DNA of 64,000 nt from Clonostachys chloroleuca (GCA_037952775.1 JBANAY010000003.1:4402001-4466000), one strand, 5' to 3'. Positions 11,126-22,510 are shown, counted from the first letter of the stretch. Notes: generated by a model from the letters alone, not told the origin. Program-made: numbers and translations.

Positions 11126-11767
11126 ACTTTATAGAAAGCATCACATCAACTCAATCTGCTTAGGAACTATGCGGGCTCTGTTACATCTTTGCATTCTCTG
11201 AAGCAATCCATTTGGATGTCGCCACTCAAGACAACCGGATTTTTCGTTCCAACATAAATAGTTTAACTAAGCTCAAAGCTTCTACTTCATGAACCATACC
11301 CAGCGGTACCCATAAGGCCTCAGTGACTTGTGACTCTGTCCCCTCGAGTTTTGGGAACATCATGGCGCTATCGGAAGGCTGGGATTGAGAAAGCTCCCTA
11401 ACGAAGTGCCCTCAGCTAGTATTAACATGCTCTAGCCCTAAGTGGACTGGCTGCCGAGAACATCAGATTTGAAACATGACCGCAGCCCGAAACGATTGGC
11501 TAACTGGCAGGCAGCAGAGCAAATTTGCAGGGAGTATGTCACCAATTCGTTAATTTCAGGTGTATTCGCACTTACGGCACCAATCAAGCCCTACACTCAC
11601 TCTCAAGTTGCCGTTCTGGGCCATCAACGAATACGAGCAAAAGTTTTCAGTTGCTCGACTGGACCAGAAAGTTAAATACATCGTGGTGCTGGAATTAACG
11701 TCTTGTCACGAAATCTTTACTACCTGCGATCTGCTCTGAGAAAATACCTCTGTGAGCAGTGTGAGCC
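11126..11767. other. intergenic region, no gene seen
   Basis: This 642 bp stretch separates the metabolic block from the ankyrin gene. Short open frames exist, but none has a start context, introns or family resemblance. Confidence 0.4.
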
Positions 11768-13717
11768 ATGTCCGCGGAGCCTTGTCCGTGGGAGGAGACC
11801 CTCATCATCGCTGCTGCCAACGGAGACGCTACGGCACTATCAGACGAGTTGAGGAAAGGCAAAGATGTCAATTGTCGCGATACAGAGTTTGGGCGGACGG
11901 CATTGTCCTGGGCTGCCGAGAGAGGACACATCAGCGCTGTCCAGATCCTTCTTGATGCGCAAGCCAAGGTTGATGCTCCCGATGCCATTTTCGGTCGCAC
12001 ACCCTTGACCCAGGCCACGGCCAATGGGCACGTAGAGGTGGCGGAATTACTTCTGCGTGGCGGCGCCGACTTCAACGCTTGCGATACTTCAGGCGAGAGA
12101 CCTCTTCTGCAGGCGTCCCGCAAAGGGCACGCCGCTGTCGCGAAGCTCTTGCTCGATGCAGGCGCAGAACCCAATGTTAGAGCGTGGAAGACAGGCCAGA
12201 CTTCCCTGTCCTTAGCTGCAACCTACGATCATATTGACGTCGTCCGGCTGTTGCTGGGCTACGGCGCCAACATTAATCTTGAAGACGACTGCAAATGTGA
12301 ACGCACGCCGATGATCTGGGCCGCCGTCAATGGGCACGAAGCCATCCTCAAACTATTGTTAGAGCATAAAGCTGGCCTGGACAAGGAAGATGGTAAGCGA
12401 GGCATGTCTCCCTTGGCCTGGGCCATCACAGAGGGAGAAGAAGGCGCAACTGCCCTTTTACTGGAACGTTCTCTCAAGGGCCCCGTGCAATTCTCAGCTA
12501 TCCAAGCCGCAGCTACCACCCCCGGCAAGAGTGAGATTCTTTCAAAGTTGTTGGACGGATGGGACGTTGACGTCAACAGACGAGACTATGGAAGTTTTAC
12601 GCTCCTTGCGTTGGCAGCCAGGCACGGCTGCGATGAACAATTTCGAGTGCTTTTAGATAGAAGCGCAGACCCTCACATCCGTTTTACCGACGAAAGAACG
12701 ATCATCTCCTTCGCTGCTGAAGGTGGCGCTTTAGAATCCGTCAAATTGTTATTGCAGAGGGGAGCAGACGTCAATCACCAAGATGATGTTGGAGCATCGC
12801 CTCTATCTCGGGCTGCTGCGGAGGGAGAAAACGAGGTAGGGAGGATACTTGTTGAAGCTGGTGCGACATTAGATGCTCAAGACGAAAAGGGGCGTACGGC
12901 GCTTTTCTGGGCTGCAAAAAAGGGACACTCCGACGTTGCGAAAGTCCTCATCAACAACGGCGCAAATCTGAATCTGACGGACAACGAATGGGCAAGAACG
13001 GCCCTCCATTTCGCAATCGAGAGAGAAAATGTCGAAGTAGCCAAGTTGCTCATTACCGCGGGGGCCTCTCTGGATATCAAGGACGGAGAGGGACGTACGC
13101 CAATGTCTTATGCCGTCGAGCAAGGCCTCGAAGACATTGTAGCCCTACTTGCCGAGAAAGGCGCCGACGTAAACATGCCCGATGATACCGAAGATGACGG
13201 CATGTGGGATACTATGGTGCCCTTGTCCTGGGCCGCAGCAAATGGTAATGAAGCCGTGATCAGAATTCTACTGGCGCATCATGCCTCAGTGAACCCAGAT
13301 ATTGAAGGACAGCCACCTTTGATGCACGCTTTCCAAGAAGAAAAGGACGAGGCAATGAAAGTTCTCCTTGAGCATGGTGCAGACCCATTCGGTGGTGATT
13401 TCAGTGACGAATGCGTCTTGAGAGGAGTGGCAAAGTGCGGCCTGAAGGATATAGTAGAACTTTGTCTCAAACAACGGGCCAGGTCTGTGGAGGTCAAGCA
13501 AGAATCAATCTGGTGGGCTCTGGTCGAAGCCTCACATAACGACCATGCAGAGGTAGTGGAGTTGCTACTTGAGCAAAGCCCTTTCAGTTTTCCAATTGCG
13601 GACTTGACGCCTTGGGATCTTGCGGAGGATGAGGAGGTGCTTAGTCTTCTGCAGCCCTGGCGGGAGGCCATACGGAAGCGTATAGAGCAGACAGAGCGAA
13701 TAGACCTTGTAGAATAA
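11768..13717 (+). CDS. ankyrin-repeat protein, single exon
   Basis: An intact 649-residue protein is made almost entirely of ankyrin repeats (about 17). Successive units of about 33 residues carry the G-TPL-A---GH--VV--LL--GA pattern, for example GRTALSWAAERGH near residue 42 and GRTPLTQATANGH near 76. No enzymatic, NACHT, membrane or signal sequence is visible. Ankyrin stacks mediate protein-protein contacts, and in fungi such single-exon repeat genes expand quickly. I infer no role in the neighbouring catabolism. The ATG chosen is the first in frame. The last repeats (from about residue 540) are more degenerate, ending in a short charged tail. Confidence 0.9.
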   Translation: MSAEPCPWEETLIIAAANGDATALSDELRKGKDVNCRDTEFGRTALSWAAERGHISAVQILLDAQAKVDAPDAIFGRTPLTQATANGHVEVAELLLRGGADFNACDTSGERPLLQASRKGHAAVAKLLLDAGAEPNVRAWKTGQTSLSLAATYDHIDVVRLLLGYGANINLEDDCKCERTPMIWAAVNGHEAILKLLLEHKAGLDKEDGKRGMSPLAWAITEGEEGATALLLERSLKGPVQFSAIQAAATTPGKSEILSKLLDGWDVDVNRRDYGSFTLLALAARHGCDEQFRVLLDRSADPHIRFTDERTIISFAAEGGALESVKLLLQRGADVNHQDDVGASPLSRAAAEGENEVGRILVEAGATLDAQDEKGRTALFWAAKKGHSDVAKVLINNGANLNLTDNEWARTALHFAIERENVEVAKLLITAGASLDIKDGEGRTPMSYAVEQGLEDIVALLAEKGADVNMPDDTEDDGMWDTMVPLSWAAANGNEAVIRILLAHHASVNPDIEGQPPLMHAFQEEKDEAMKVLLEHGADPFGGDFSDECVLRGVAKCGLKDIVELCLKQRARSVEVKQESIWWALVEASHNDHAEVVELLLEQSPFSFPIADLTPWDLAEDEEVLSLLQPWREAIRKRIEQTERIDLVE

Positions 13718-15759
13718 GTTCCGCGTAATATGAAATTAAATGAGGATTAATTGAGCAACTAGTTTATATACCTTAGGACGAGTCTTGAGCAAGCGTCAAA
13801 TAGGAATAAGTTCGACGAGTCTGCCATGCCATTTCTATCGAGGAAAATTGCGCCCGGGATGAGGCAGGTACTGTTTATGGCTATTGTTAGTTGATTATGA
13901 CTAGGTACAGAACTTCAAAGTGCCCCCGAAACTCTTGGGCGGTGATTCTGCTCGCATGCTCACCTCCTAAACAATGAATTCTATTACGAGCTCTGATCCA
14001 TAGTGGTCAAATCTCTTTACAGTGATACTGATAGCTAAACAGATTTCCAGATGCCTTGGCAGCCATATCAGTAGCTAGGATTCGGCCAATGAAGACGACG
14101 CCTACGCAAAGAAGCTACTACGTCATGAAGCACGCAGGCTAAACCCTGTCCTAGCTTCACCATGATACGGGGCGTTACCCAGTGTCTCCGCGGTAGTCGA
14201 CGCGACGCGAAGAGAGGCAACTTCAAACCACGACGTAAATCTGTTGTCAAGAGAAACATCATAGTTTGACCACCAAAGAAAAGGGTAGTCTAGTAGAAAA
14301 CTGCGTTGGAAAAGGATACGAAGAGAGTAGGCGACCTGGCGGGTATGCCCGCCATGGCTCAATCGCATGGGAAAGCCAGCGGCCCTAACCAGTGTCATAG
14401 CTCGATCCGAAGGCTAAAGACATGATGAAGATTGTGTTCAATTACAATCTCATTATCGGTAGCTAGGCCGAGTGAGTGAGCCAGCCTGGGTACTGCGACC
14501 ACATCTAACTCGGAATGCGAAACTCTACGAGTATAAGGCCAAGATGGGGAAATAGAACACCGTCTACATCGCAATCTAGCGAGACCACTTACCCTTTAGC
14601 GAGACTATTATGTTCATCATCAAATCGAAAGGGGTTCTATTTCTCTCATAAGAAACTCTAGTCAAGAACCCTTGCTACTTAATAGTAATATTAATATCAT
14701 AATGTAGTCCTATTGATCTATATTAGAGTGATATATTACCTAGGCCATGGTTTAATAGTATGGAAGAGGTCGAGTGTTAAAGTCAAAAAAACCAATAGAA
14801 AATGCCAGAATATATTCCTTACTGAGAATTCCAAAAAGAAAATCTCTAAATAATCAATTTAGGTGAAAGTATTCTCATTATTAAACTTACTACTACTCTT
14901 AAGTTTTCTATATCTCTATTTTACTTACTATATTTTAATCAACAGAATATACTAATTTGATGAATACTAATTCGATAAATACGTCTTAACTTCTATTATT
15001 GTCTTTCACCGAGCAAGCCAAGCTGTTTGAGCTCTTAAACCCCTACAAACATGCCTTGTTTAAAAGTTATTCTAATTAATCAACCCAACACCTGATGATT
15101 ACTGGTAGCCACGCAAACCTACAGCTCGATGTAAACTCACACATGATCTTGTGGCTTGACTTTGATGTGTTCGAGTTGCGAATAGAGAGCTAAATCATTC
15201 TTAACTACCAGAACATGATTGTATTTTTTTCCACCTTGTAGCCTTTCGATGACTACCCACTGATGCTGCTCAAGACTCCCTCCATCAGCGACTGTAGGCT
15301 GACCAAGGGGCTGATTTGATACGTCACAACGAGATTGACCTGACCAATATGCTGTCGACAAGTGTCGGGGCCCCTAATGTAAAGCACGTGAATCATGATT
15401 CGTTCAAGGCCCCAACTTTGGATAGACATCGGAGGCATAGTTTTTTGAGACATATGATAGCCAACTTGACTTGTGTGAACCGTTCAAATGAGGTCTTAAG
15501 GGGGAAGAAGTGCAGTAGCCAGTGCGTGGGATCTCACGAAGCCTAGAAGATAACGAAAGCATCTCGACAGATATCACTCCAATAAATACAAAACATCAAC
15601 AGACTATCTACCAACACCGTCAAAACATGTTTAATCCTAAGACAGATGAGAATTCGAGTAACAAGTAAAAACCAGCTATGAAAGATGCCAAACCAACATC
15701 TCGACGCAATCAATACGATCCTCAAACCTAAAACATTCCAATCTTTCAAACATCACCCA
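13718..15759. other. 2 kb gene-poor spacer with a small AT-rich patch
   Basis: No supportable gene is visible. Base composition falls to strongly AT-rich at about 14640-15000, with many TA-rich words, resembling a small decayed repeat, but no protein homology can be read. Short open frames at 14068-14398 and 15137-15749 lack coding features. The right end is the 3' flank of the minus-strand gene that stops at 15760. Confidence 0.4.
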
Positions 15760-16862
15760 TCAACCAAGAAAAACGACCATCAGAATCACACTGATCGAGC
15801 AGATAACACGTAGGCTCAGCATGGGGCGGATTTGTCGCGAACCAGCTGAAGTTCCAGATGCAGTCGTTAATGGCGCGGCTGACGTTGACCCAAACCCAAA
15901 TCCGAATGTTGTTCTTGAGGTCGCTGTCCGGCTGTCGATTGAAATTGGTGTAATAGCTGCTTGGCTTCCTATGACACTTGTCGAGGTTGACAATGTTGTG
16001 GAAGTTGGTTTCGATGTAGGTGTCGCAGACGATGATGTTATTGTCTTATATATAGTCTTCGTGGCAATTGATGTCAGTCTGGATGTTGCAGTTGGCTCAG
16101 GTACCGAAACTGTGGAATGAGTTAGTCTACAGTCTATATGCTTCAACCGACATGATTCTATCCGGGAATCGACACGCATGTGCTACTTACTAGGCCAGGT
16201 AGTGCGATACCACGTCGCTGGGATAGGAGGATCCCAATCTGTAGGTAAGCATTCATAAAACAAGTGGCTGGTAGCTGTTGCACTCTGACTCGCGAAAATG
16301 GTAAATACGCCACATTTATTATCGCCAGTACTGTTTTGTTAGTTTTCAAGGTACCAAAAGCCAAAGGCCAGACAGGAGGATCAGAAATACTCACCATGCT
16401 GTACTTGATTGCTTTGGATATTGTACGTGATTATTGGAGCATCCTGTAGGCAAAACGACAGTAGAATCCGTGGTCTTCCAACATCCCGCAAAGGTTCCAG
16501 AACTGGTATATGCCGAGGGGCTTTCGCAAATTATTTGTCCCCCTATATAATAAAGTGGTTACAAGTCAGCCAAAGGATTATTTTGAGGGGAAAAGGGGGA
16601 GGGGAAGTAACTGACAATTATCAACACCAGGTCTGGAAAAGTACGCCCCGATTTGTTCGTCTTTGATATCGTCTCTCTCATCAACTGTGGGAGCAAACGA
16701 TGGAACAGCCGTTATGGTCTGGGGGTTACTGTCTTCAACCGATACAAACAGCCGCGGGGCCATCGTCTGTATTGAGAGTGCGCAGTGGGCATGATGTTGA
16801 AGAGACAAGAACGTGAAGAAACCTAAAAGGCTTTTCGAGGAGAGGTAGATGGAAGAATGCAT
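15760..16862 (-). CDS. putative secreted, Ser/Thr-rich GPI-anchored protein
   Basis: The exons on the minus strand are 16862 to about 16616, 16542-16395, 16330-16191 and 16109-15760, giving about 294 residues. The N-terminus is a signal peptide (SSKSLLGFFTFLSL, ending near AHCA). The middle domain has six or so spaced cysteines (GQIICES, AGCWKTTDS, TGCSNN, CTGDNKCG, YECLPTDW), suggesting a disulphide-bonded extracellular module. A Ser/Thr/Pro-rich stretch follows, then a hydrophobic tail (LRVICSISVILMVVFLG) without charged residues after it, the layout of a GPI-anchoring signal. Function is unknown; a cell-wall or surface protein is likely. The first donor is uncertain (16615 or 16627 both keep frame). 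Confidence 0.65.
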
Positions 16863-17338
16863 GGCGACTGGAATTTCTGTAGTATAAATAGTGAAGTTTC
16901 TGAGCATGGAAAGCGTGTAGCTTGCTCTTATTAATTTGGGGAGAGAAGGCAGTATTTATGCTCCAGGATCCGCGGACGGCATCACTCGCGGATCACCAGA
17001 TGCAGCGCTTATTCGGAATAGAAATCGACTGGCCGTGTCTGCCTTACCTTTCCCGCGCGAAATTTTGGGGTCCGGCGGGGCGCAATGGGTTGCAAGCAAG
17101 ACGAAAAAAAAACAACTTCACAACCAACATGCATAAGATGGAACAGTCTAAGAGTGAGCCCCCATCGATGCTGCTCGAGCTAAGCACCAACAGTCTGTCT
17201 GGTGGGCCAACAGGGGTTGCAACAAGTTTCTCTTCTCTGAGCGCGTACGAGTACAAACATTGAGTAAAAGCGTATGTTATTTCGAGGGAGTCAATTCATT
17301 GAAGAAGATAGCCGAGGTGATATAACTGCTTCACTCAG
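16863..17338. other. intergenic region, no gene seen
   Basis: This 476 bp region holds the promoter of the secreted-protein gene on its left side. Small open frames on both strands show no family resemblance. An A-rich run (eight A or more) lies at about 17103-17110. Confidence 0.35.
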
Positions 17339-17511
17339 CTACTTTTTGACAGCTTCAAGCCAGTTTCCAATGCGGTCCCTCTTGTTTAGATGTCGGACGG
17401 CGCTCGCAAGGATCTCAGCCCTGTTCGGCAGCAAAATGGACCCCAAAGACGCATCCCCAGTCTCGACCAGTGAGAGTCGTATTCTTTTAACCAACAGTTG
17501 GCAGGGGCATA

Positions 17512-17556
17512 AGTTCCAACCCTAGTCAACCGAACACCCCCTCAACCGAACACCAA
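17512..17556 (+). repeat. left terminal inverted repeat of the pogo-like element
   Basis: It begins AGTTCCAACCC and contains two direct copies of CAACCGAACAC separated by a C/T run. It is the reverse complement of the right end at 19319-19363 except for one base in the C run. Confidence 0.85.
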
Positions 17557-17624
17557 GATGAAAATCGCGATAGATTTAAAAATCAACACAGCAACGTTAA
17601 TTCAATAGATATTCAAAAGAGAAG

Positions 17625-19220
17625 CTATTCAAGTTGCCAGACAAAGCATAGCTCTTCAAAGATATAATTTTCTAATTCATCTGGTGCCTCTATCTCATCT
17701 GGGATCGCAGTGTACCGGTCAGCTTGTTCAGCTAGCTGTTCAACTGTTGCGAACTTGCTATTTGGATTAGGAAGCAATCGAGCCCGTTTTTTCGGCCTGA
17801 GCATCTCATTTTGCCTCTCCAATTGCGTGATCTTCGCTGTGTTAATTGATATCTTCACTTGTTGCTCGTCAAGACCCTTGCAAATCTTCCGGAATAGCAG
17901 TCTCATCGGTGGATCGATTTGCTTGTCATCGATAAAATCACGAATGATCTTCCGGACCTGGTGGCTGCCCTTAGGCGTTGAGATATAATGTTCATGATCA
18001 TCTTTATGCTTCATCCCGGCCCTTGGAGGAGTTGAGGGAGGTGAGGGTGCCCGGAAGGGTCCCATGAGCGGCTGTAATACATACGGACTCATCAGCGGCT
18101 TTGTAATATTAACTGGCCACAAGCCGGATGCCTTCCAGCCGGAGCGAATATTCGTAGCTGTTAGACCAACTAATCGAGCCTTGTAATAACACTCTAGGAA
18201 GGTCATCTTGCTAATTGGCGAGGAATCAATTAGAATATCCTTCTTCGCAAGCTCATCGCGATAGGCTCTCTTTATCGGCGAAAAGACTGAGAGGTCAAGC
18301 GGCTGTAAAACATGCGATGAATGCGACGGCAGGAAAAGAAGGAATATATCATTCTGGAAGCATCTGATCATAAATTCATCGGTTGTATGACTTCCGTGGC
18401 CATCAAGGATAAGCAGCCTAGGCCTCTTCGTCTCGGGCTTCGTCAACGGGATGAAGATTAGGTCTAGCCATGCAAGAGCGATCTCGTCATTAGTCCAGCC
18501 TGTTGCAGAAGCTGTAAAAAACCACTCCTTATACGGTTCAACTTCAGGAGGAAACCACTGCCGTTGAACCCACTTCCCTTGGAAGATGCAAAGGGGAGGA
18601 AGAGCCCGACCTAGGGCATTAATAGATTCAACAGCAGTTATCAAATCCCGCGATCCTGACTGTTGTAGGAGGGTATATCGCTTCCTTGACGATCCAAGCA
18701 CCAGCCCGTTGCCTCTGACTCCCTCCATAATACCGGCTTCATCCATATTCCAACGGTCTCCTGGAGCGATGAGTTTGATAGCCGGATTGTTCATTATTGT
18801 AAAGAAATCCTTGACCCGATCAGTTGTAGCCCCATTAACGCGAAGGAGGTCAATTCGCTTGCCTCGTAATGTCTTGATTTCCGGGTGCCGTCTCAAGAAG
18901 CCCTCCAACCAGTGCTTTCCAAGACGCGCTGGAGGGTCTGAAGCCGGGAGCAATGATGAGGCTATCGCAATAACCTGGCTATGCGAAGGAGCATTGCCGA
19001 TAGAGTCTTGAGTTAATACCCACCCGACGAGATCCCTTTCCTGCTTCGCTGAGAGGCGTTGACGGGCTTCTGCGATTACTCTGCGTGGCTTGCTGCCGTT
19101 GACACGGTCGTACAATGTAGTCAATGGGATACCCCAGAGCTTCGCAGCCTTACGCAGGCCCATACCCTCATTGTTGGCCGAAATCGCCCGTTGAAGTGCG
19201 TCTTCTGTGTAGTTTTTCAT
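17625..19220 (-). CDS. DDE transposase (pogo/Fot1 type), intact
   Basis: This 531-residue transposase cuts and pastes the surrounding element. An N-terminal psq-type helix-turn-helix (GLRKAAKLWGIPLTTLYDRV, residues about 21-40) is followed by a CENP-B-like DNA-binding domain (HWLEGFLRRHPEI near residue 103). The DDE_1 catalytic domain shows the three acidic residues as WNMDEAG (about 158), LILDGHGSHT (about 273) and PLDLSVFSPIK (about 310), the DDD triad of the pogo clade. The C-terminal part has a heptad-like segment near ITQLERQNEM and a basic patch (KKRARLL). There is no intron, premature stop or frameshift. Confidence 0.95.
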   Translation of the reverse strand: MKNYTEDALQRAISANNEGMGLRKAAKLWGIPLTTLYDRVNGSKPRRVIAEARQRLSAKQERDLVGWVLTQDSIGNAPSHSQVIAIASSLLPASDPPARLGKHWLEGFLRRHPEIKTLRGKRIDLLRVNGATTDRVKDFFTIMNNPAIKLIAPGDRWNMDEAGIMEGVRGNGLVLGSSRKRYTLLQQSGSRDLITAVESINALGRALPPLCIFQGKWVQRQWFPPEVEPYKEWFFTASATGWTNDEIALAWLDLIFIPLTKPETKRPRLLILDGHGSHTTDEFMIRCFQNDIFLLFLPSHSSHVLQPLDLSVFSPIKRAYRDELAKKDILIDSSPISKMTFLECYYKARLVGLTATNIRSGWKASGLWPVNITKPLMSPYVLQPLMGPFRAPSPPSTPPRAGMKHKDDHEHYISTPKGSHQVRKIIRDFIDDKQIDPPMRLLFRKICKGLDEQQVKISINTAKITQLERQNEMLRPKKRARLLPNPNSKFATVEQLAEQADRYTAIPDEIEAPDELENYIFEELCFVWQLE

Positions 19221-19318
19221 TGCGAGTTCAATGATATATAAATCAATTGAATTGGATAAGAATTGGTGAAGATATCGCGTAAATTGAAGGAAGGTAACGC
19301 GAGTGTGGATGGAAAAAA

Positions 19319-19363
19319 AAGTGTTCGGTTGAGGGGGGTGTTCGGTTGACTAGGGTTGGAACT
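19319..19363 (-). repeat. right terminal inverted repeat of the pogo-like element
   Basis: It reads GTGTTCGGTTGAGG at the inner side and ends GGGTTGGAACT, followed by the TA duplication. It is the inverted copy of 17512-17556 with six rather than five bases in the G/C run. Confidence 0.85.
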
Positions 19364-19946
19364 TATTCCTTCATCCACACAAGTGCCCTTCAGTGGGCCA
19401 AGTGCCGAGCAAATGCAACGTACTTGGCGCTTATTCTGTCCATCCCTCCAATGAGGTCCTGGGAGTCGCCAGCGCTTAGCCAGAGCCTCCCATTGACATC
19501 GAGCGTTAGTGCTTGGTCTAATTTCCTGGACTTCATGCTCTTGCTTCGGCGCCAAAAAATGATGTAACGACTTGTACGCTTGCGGGAACACACCAGGATC
19601 TTTTGGGGATCCATCCAGTTTGGGCACATCAGTGGAGGCAGTGACAGCAGCCACCTAACAAGATGTCACACACACATCGAATGGCAATACTATTGCTAAT
19701 TAAATTGCACCGTCAAAATAACCGCAAGTTCAGCCCACCTGCACTCCAGCGTCTAATCTCAAGCCGCTCATGTACAAGTGTAGCCCACTTCTGCGCAAAA
19801 CCAGTGCTTTACATTTGCCATCTGAGGCGAACACAATCATCTCTTTGATGCGGACATTGACAGCGCTTCCCGACGCCTTCCACCTGAAACTCGTGGGAGG
19901 TTTTATGTACATGAGCATTTTGTAAGGGCAAAAAGAGAATAAAGCG

Positions 19947-20033
19947 TGGTTTCGCCCGGGCTCGAACCGGGGACCGTCTCGGTACAAACAGAACATGTTA
20001 GCGAGAAATCATGACCAACTAGACCACGAAACC
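19947..20033 (-). tRNA. tRNA-Val (anticodon AAC) with a 13 nt intron
   Basis: The minus strand folds as a tRNA: acceptor GGTTTCG pairs with CGAAACC, the anticodon stem TCTCG pairs with CGAGA, and the T arm CCCGG-TTCGAGC-CCGGG is perfect. The anticodon loop CTAACA places AAC (plus-strand GTT at 19997-19999) at positions 34-36, which decodes valine GUU. A 13 nt intron follows position 37, as is canonical in fungal nuclear tRNA genes. Removing it leaves a standard 74 nt body with discriminator A. The internal promoter boxes (GTGGTCTAGTTGG and GGTTCGAGCCC) are intact. Confidence 0.93.
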
Positions 20034-21128
20034 GTGAGATCTGTCGCTTGGAAGCGTGGCATCGTGAGGACATGCTCATATCGTCGGGGAGAATCATCGT
20101 CCTGGCGGTCACTCACGTTTGGGAAGCGTCCATTCTGTATCCAGAAACCGAAGGCCCAACATGTTGTTATTGATACCCTTTCCCGCTTTAGTAGGTGTCT
20201 GTTCGCAATTTCCTGGTGAAAATTCCCAGCAATGACACAGACGTTGGTGTTCCCAGATATTCGCAAAGTTCTGCACTTGCGGGGACACGAAAGGATCTGC
20301 CAGTGTCCTGATACTAGCACACCCAAGCGATCATATCCAGCTTGAGCAGTAGGCATGCTCTTACGAATCCAACATATGGTGCAAAGAAATACATGGTATA
20401 CCCCACACTTCCCACCTCTCCCAGATGGATCACAACAGATCACCAGTAAGCCTCAGTAATCCCTCGTGTATATATATACATATTCATTTCATTAGCTATA
20501 AATACTCTCTTAGACAGTTATCAATACAATCACGACCGTCTTCATCAAAATTAGCTTGTTAGTGTTCATACCTTAGCAGTAACTCACACAGCACCAAAAC
20601 AACTTGATCATCGCACTCAGCTGCATCTCTGACCTACCCTGAACCTCCATCTAGTGTAAGTCAGCAACCATCATAAATATAAAATAAATCATGTTTAGTA
20701 TTTCAATTTATAATAGATTTAATTAAATTTAAAGAAAAAAATTCTTAAATCCAAGCTTGGAGCTTCTGTATAAAATATTAATTGAAGTGTAGAATTATAT
20801 ACTTACCCCCTGGGTACGGACCCGCTGGATGGTCATAAACCTCGTGAGACCAGCGCCTGCTGACAAACAGGTATCTACCCACGTGACAGGTCTAGCCTCT
20901 ACCTTTTTGATTTTGGGCCATTGGTTCAAGTATTTCTAGCAGCTCCAAATTGGGAAGTCATAAGGCTTGGCACGACCCGCTCCTGACAAATCCACGAACA
21001 GAGACGTCTCATGTTCCTAAACTCTCTTGCCGCCTGCTTTCTTCAACTCAGCTGTAATGCACGGCGTGTGTAATTACTTGACATAAAGAGAGCTTTATTG
21101 TAACAATCTGGATATAGAGCAACCAATT
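20034..21128. other. intergenic region with an AT-rich patch
   Basis: About 1.1 kb has no supportable gene. TATA-rich sequence occurs at 20467-20500, and a strongly AT-rich tract lies at 20680-20800. The right end is the promoter of the gene at 21129. Open frames at 20009-20443 lack protein-like features. Confidence 0.4.
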
Positions 21129-22087
21129 ATGGCACGCCGATTTCAGTTCGTCAGTGCCTCGACGCCGACGGAACGAGTTTCCTCTCAGTCCCGGAAGTCG
21201 AACCACTCACATGTCATGCGCCAGGTTCATGCCAGGAAACGACGCTTACGAACCCAAAGATACCAGGATAAATTAATGGAAGCCGGCATGGAAATGAACC
21301 AGATGACCTTAAGAATCGGTCTACCTAGCCCTCCGATCCCGAGATTCGCTAGCAGTGGGGATCCATTTTCGTCCTTGGCAAGACCTTTATCATCCGAAGA
21401 ATACTTCCTACTGGATCACTGTATGTCAACAGATACCTTCATGCTGTTCACTGGTTTTATACGTTATTTTGGAGATGTCTCACCAACATACCTAACCATA
21501 AAGCCCACGTTGTTACTTGCCTGACTTGATCGTAGATATCCAAGTTGTTATGCCGTACTCTATCGGACACTGTGGTCTGTTCGATTATGACGGCGATCAC
21601 CGGAGTCAGATGCTTCGAGAATGGGTTGGTCTTGCTGTTAATGACGACATATTTATGACTGTTGCTATTCTGCTCAGCACATGTCGCTACGTTCTACACG
21701 ACCGACCTGGCGACCCGTTCTTCACGCAGATGGTTCTGTGGTACAAGCAGATATGCCTCCGTTCACTGCGCTTGGAGATTGAGAGTACACCGACTTGCGT
21801 CAATGCCATGAGTGTTGCCAAGGCATTAGCACTTGCCATAGATGAGGTGAGTCTGCTCTACATAATTTGCATCCGCCACGTAATTTCCAGGAACAGATAC
21901 CTAATATAATGCCTTGTAGGTGAATTCTGGAGAACAAAGCATTGCTCGGAAACATTTGCAAGGTGTGCTTGCGATGGTGCAGTTTAGCGGTGGCCCAAGA
22001 TCGATTGGTCTAACTAGTTTACTGGAGAGGATGTACAATACATTTTTAAGAGAATTGCGGCTTTTAGACCAAATCATAGAACAATAG
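21129..22087 (+). CDS. fungal transcription-factor-like protein without a zinc cluster, short form
   Basis: Exons 21129-21420, 21536-21846 and 21920-22087 encode 256 residues. The basic N-terminus, with RRFQFVSASTP followed by HSHVMRQVHARKR, matches a large group of fungal proteins related to Zn2Cys6 regulators that lack the DNA-binding cysteines. The remainder contains the start of the helical domain (YSIGHCGLFDYDGDHR, VLHDRPGDPFFTQMV). Relatives are usually about 450-550 residues, so this one is short, ending after LLERMYNTFLRELRLLDQ. Whether it is truncated or a natural short paralogue cannot be settled. No role in the adjacent pathways can be claimed. Confidence 0.7.
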
Positions 22088-22510
22088 CCGCTGAGCGGTA
22101 GCTGCCTAGCTGTAACGCCTCTCCTCTTCTATAAACTGTGGACCACTAGAGTTGTATCCTATGCTAAAAATGAATTGTCGATTAATCGTAGGGTCCACTC
22201 CATGACAGATTCCGATGCCAAGAACTATGACTTCCCCATCGGGAGATGCTAGCTCCTTGACACTCGTCCTCAGTGATGTAAACCAGACTTTATGCTTTGC
22301 TGAGCAGGATTTTCTTTCCCTTCATGTACATTGGACTGATTAGTATAGATTTGTACTGATCTGTAAGCATAGTCTGGATTCCATGTCGTCATGGAGCGGA
22401 AAATAAGCTATAAAAGAGGCATCGAACCCAATTCTGTTCCCTAAACCAGCAAACACTTACTCTGATACAGTCCATTTGTACACACTCTCCATCCCGATAT
22501 TAGCAGCATC
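22088..22510. other. promoter region of the extended SDR gene
   Basis: This 423 bp spacer has no gene. A TATA-like word (ctataaaaga) lies at 22409-22418, about 95 bp before the ATG at 22511, and is a candidate core promoter. Confidence 0.45.

Larger units (their letters stand above)
17512..19363 (-). mobile_element. pogo/Fot1-like DNA transposon, complete, with TIRs and TA target duplication
   Basis: This 1852 bp element is bounded by terminal inverted repeats of about 44-45 bp starting AGTTCCAACCCTAGTCAACC. The two ends are identical apart from one base in a C run (five C left, six right). TA dinucleotides flank both sides (17510-17511 and 19364-19365), the target duplication expected for the Tc1/mariner superfamily. 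It encodes one intact transposase (17625-19220). Near-identical TIRs, an unbroken reading frame and normal base composition argue for recent insertion and escape from RIP. Confidence 0.9.
17339..19654 (-). pseudogene. unknown reading frame split by the pogo-like transposon
   Basis: On the minus strand an open frame enters from about 19654 and reaches the right target-site TA (19364-19365). Removing the transposon and one TA copy continues the same frame into 17509-17339, ending at TAG 17341-17339, so the reading frame crosses the empty site. The downstream part has a protein-like composition (LLPNRAEILASAV, RIGNWLEAVKK). Upstream, one frame carries KSLHHFLAPKQ and another carries LTLDVNGRLWLSAGDS, so an additional frameshift or intron is likely. 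I recognise no family. It may be a host gene disrupted by the insertion, or an already decayed one. Confidence 0.45.

Noticed and set aside
13718..15759. Small open frames as genes
   Set aside because: They lack start context, splice structure and recognisable composition, and overlap AT-rich or non-coding sequence.
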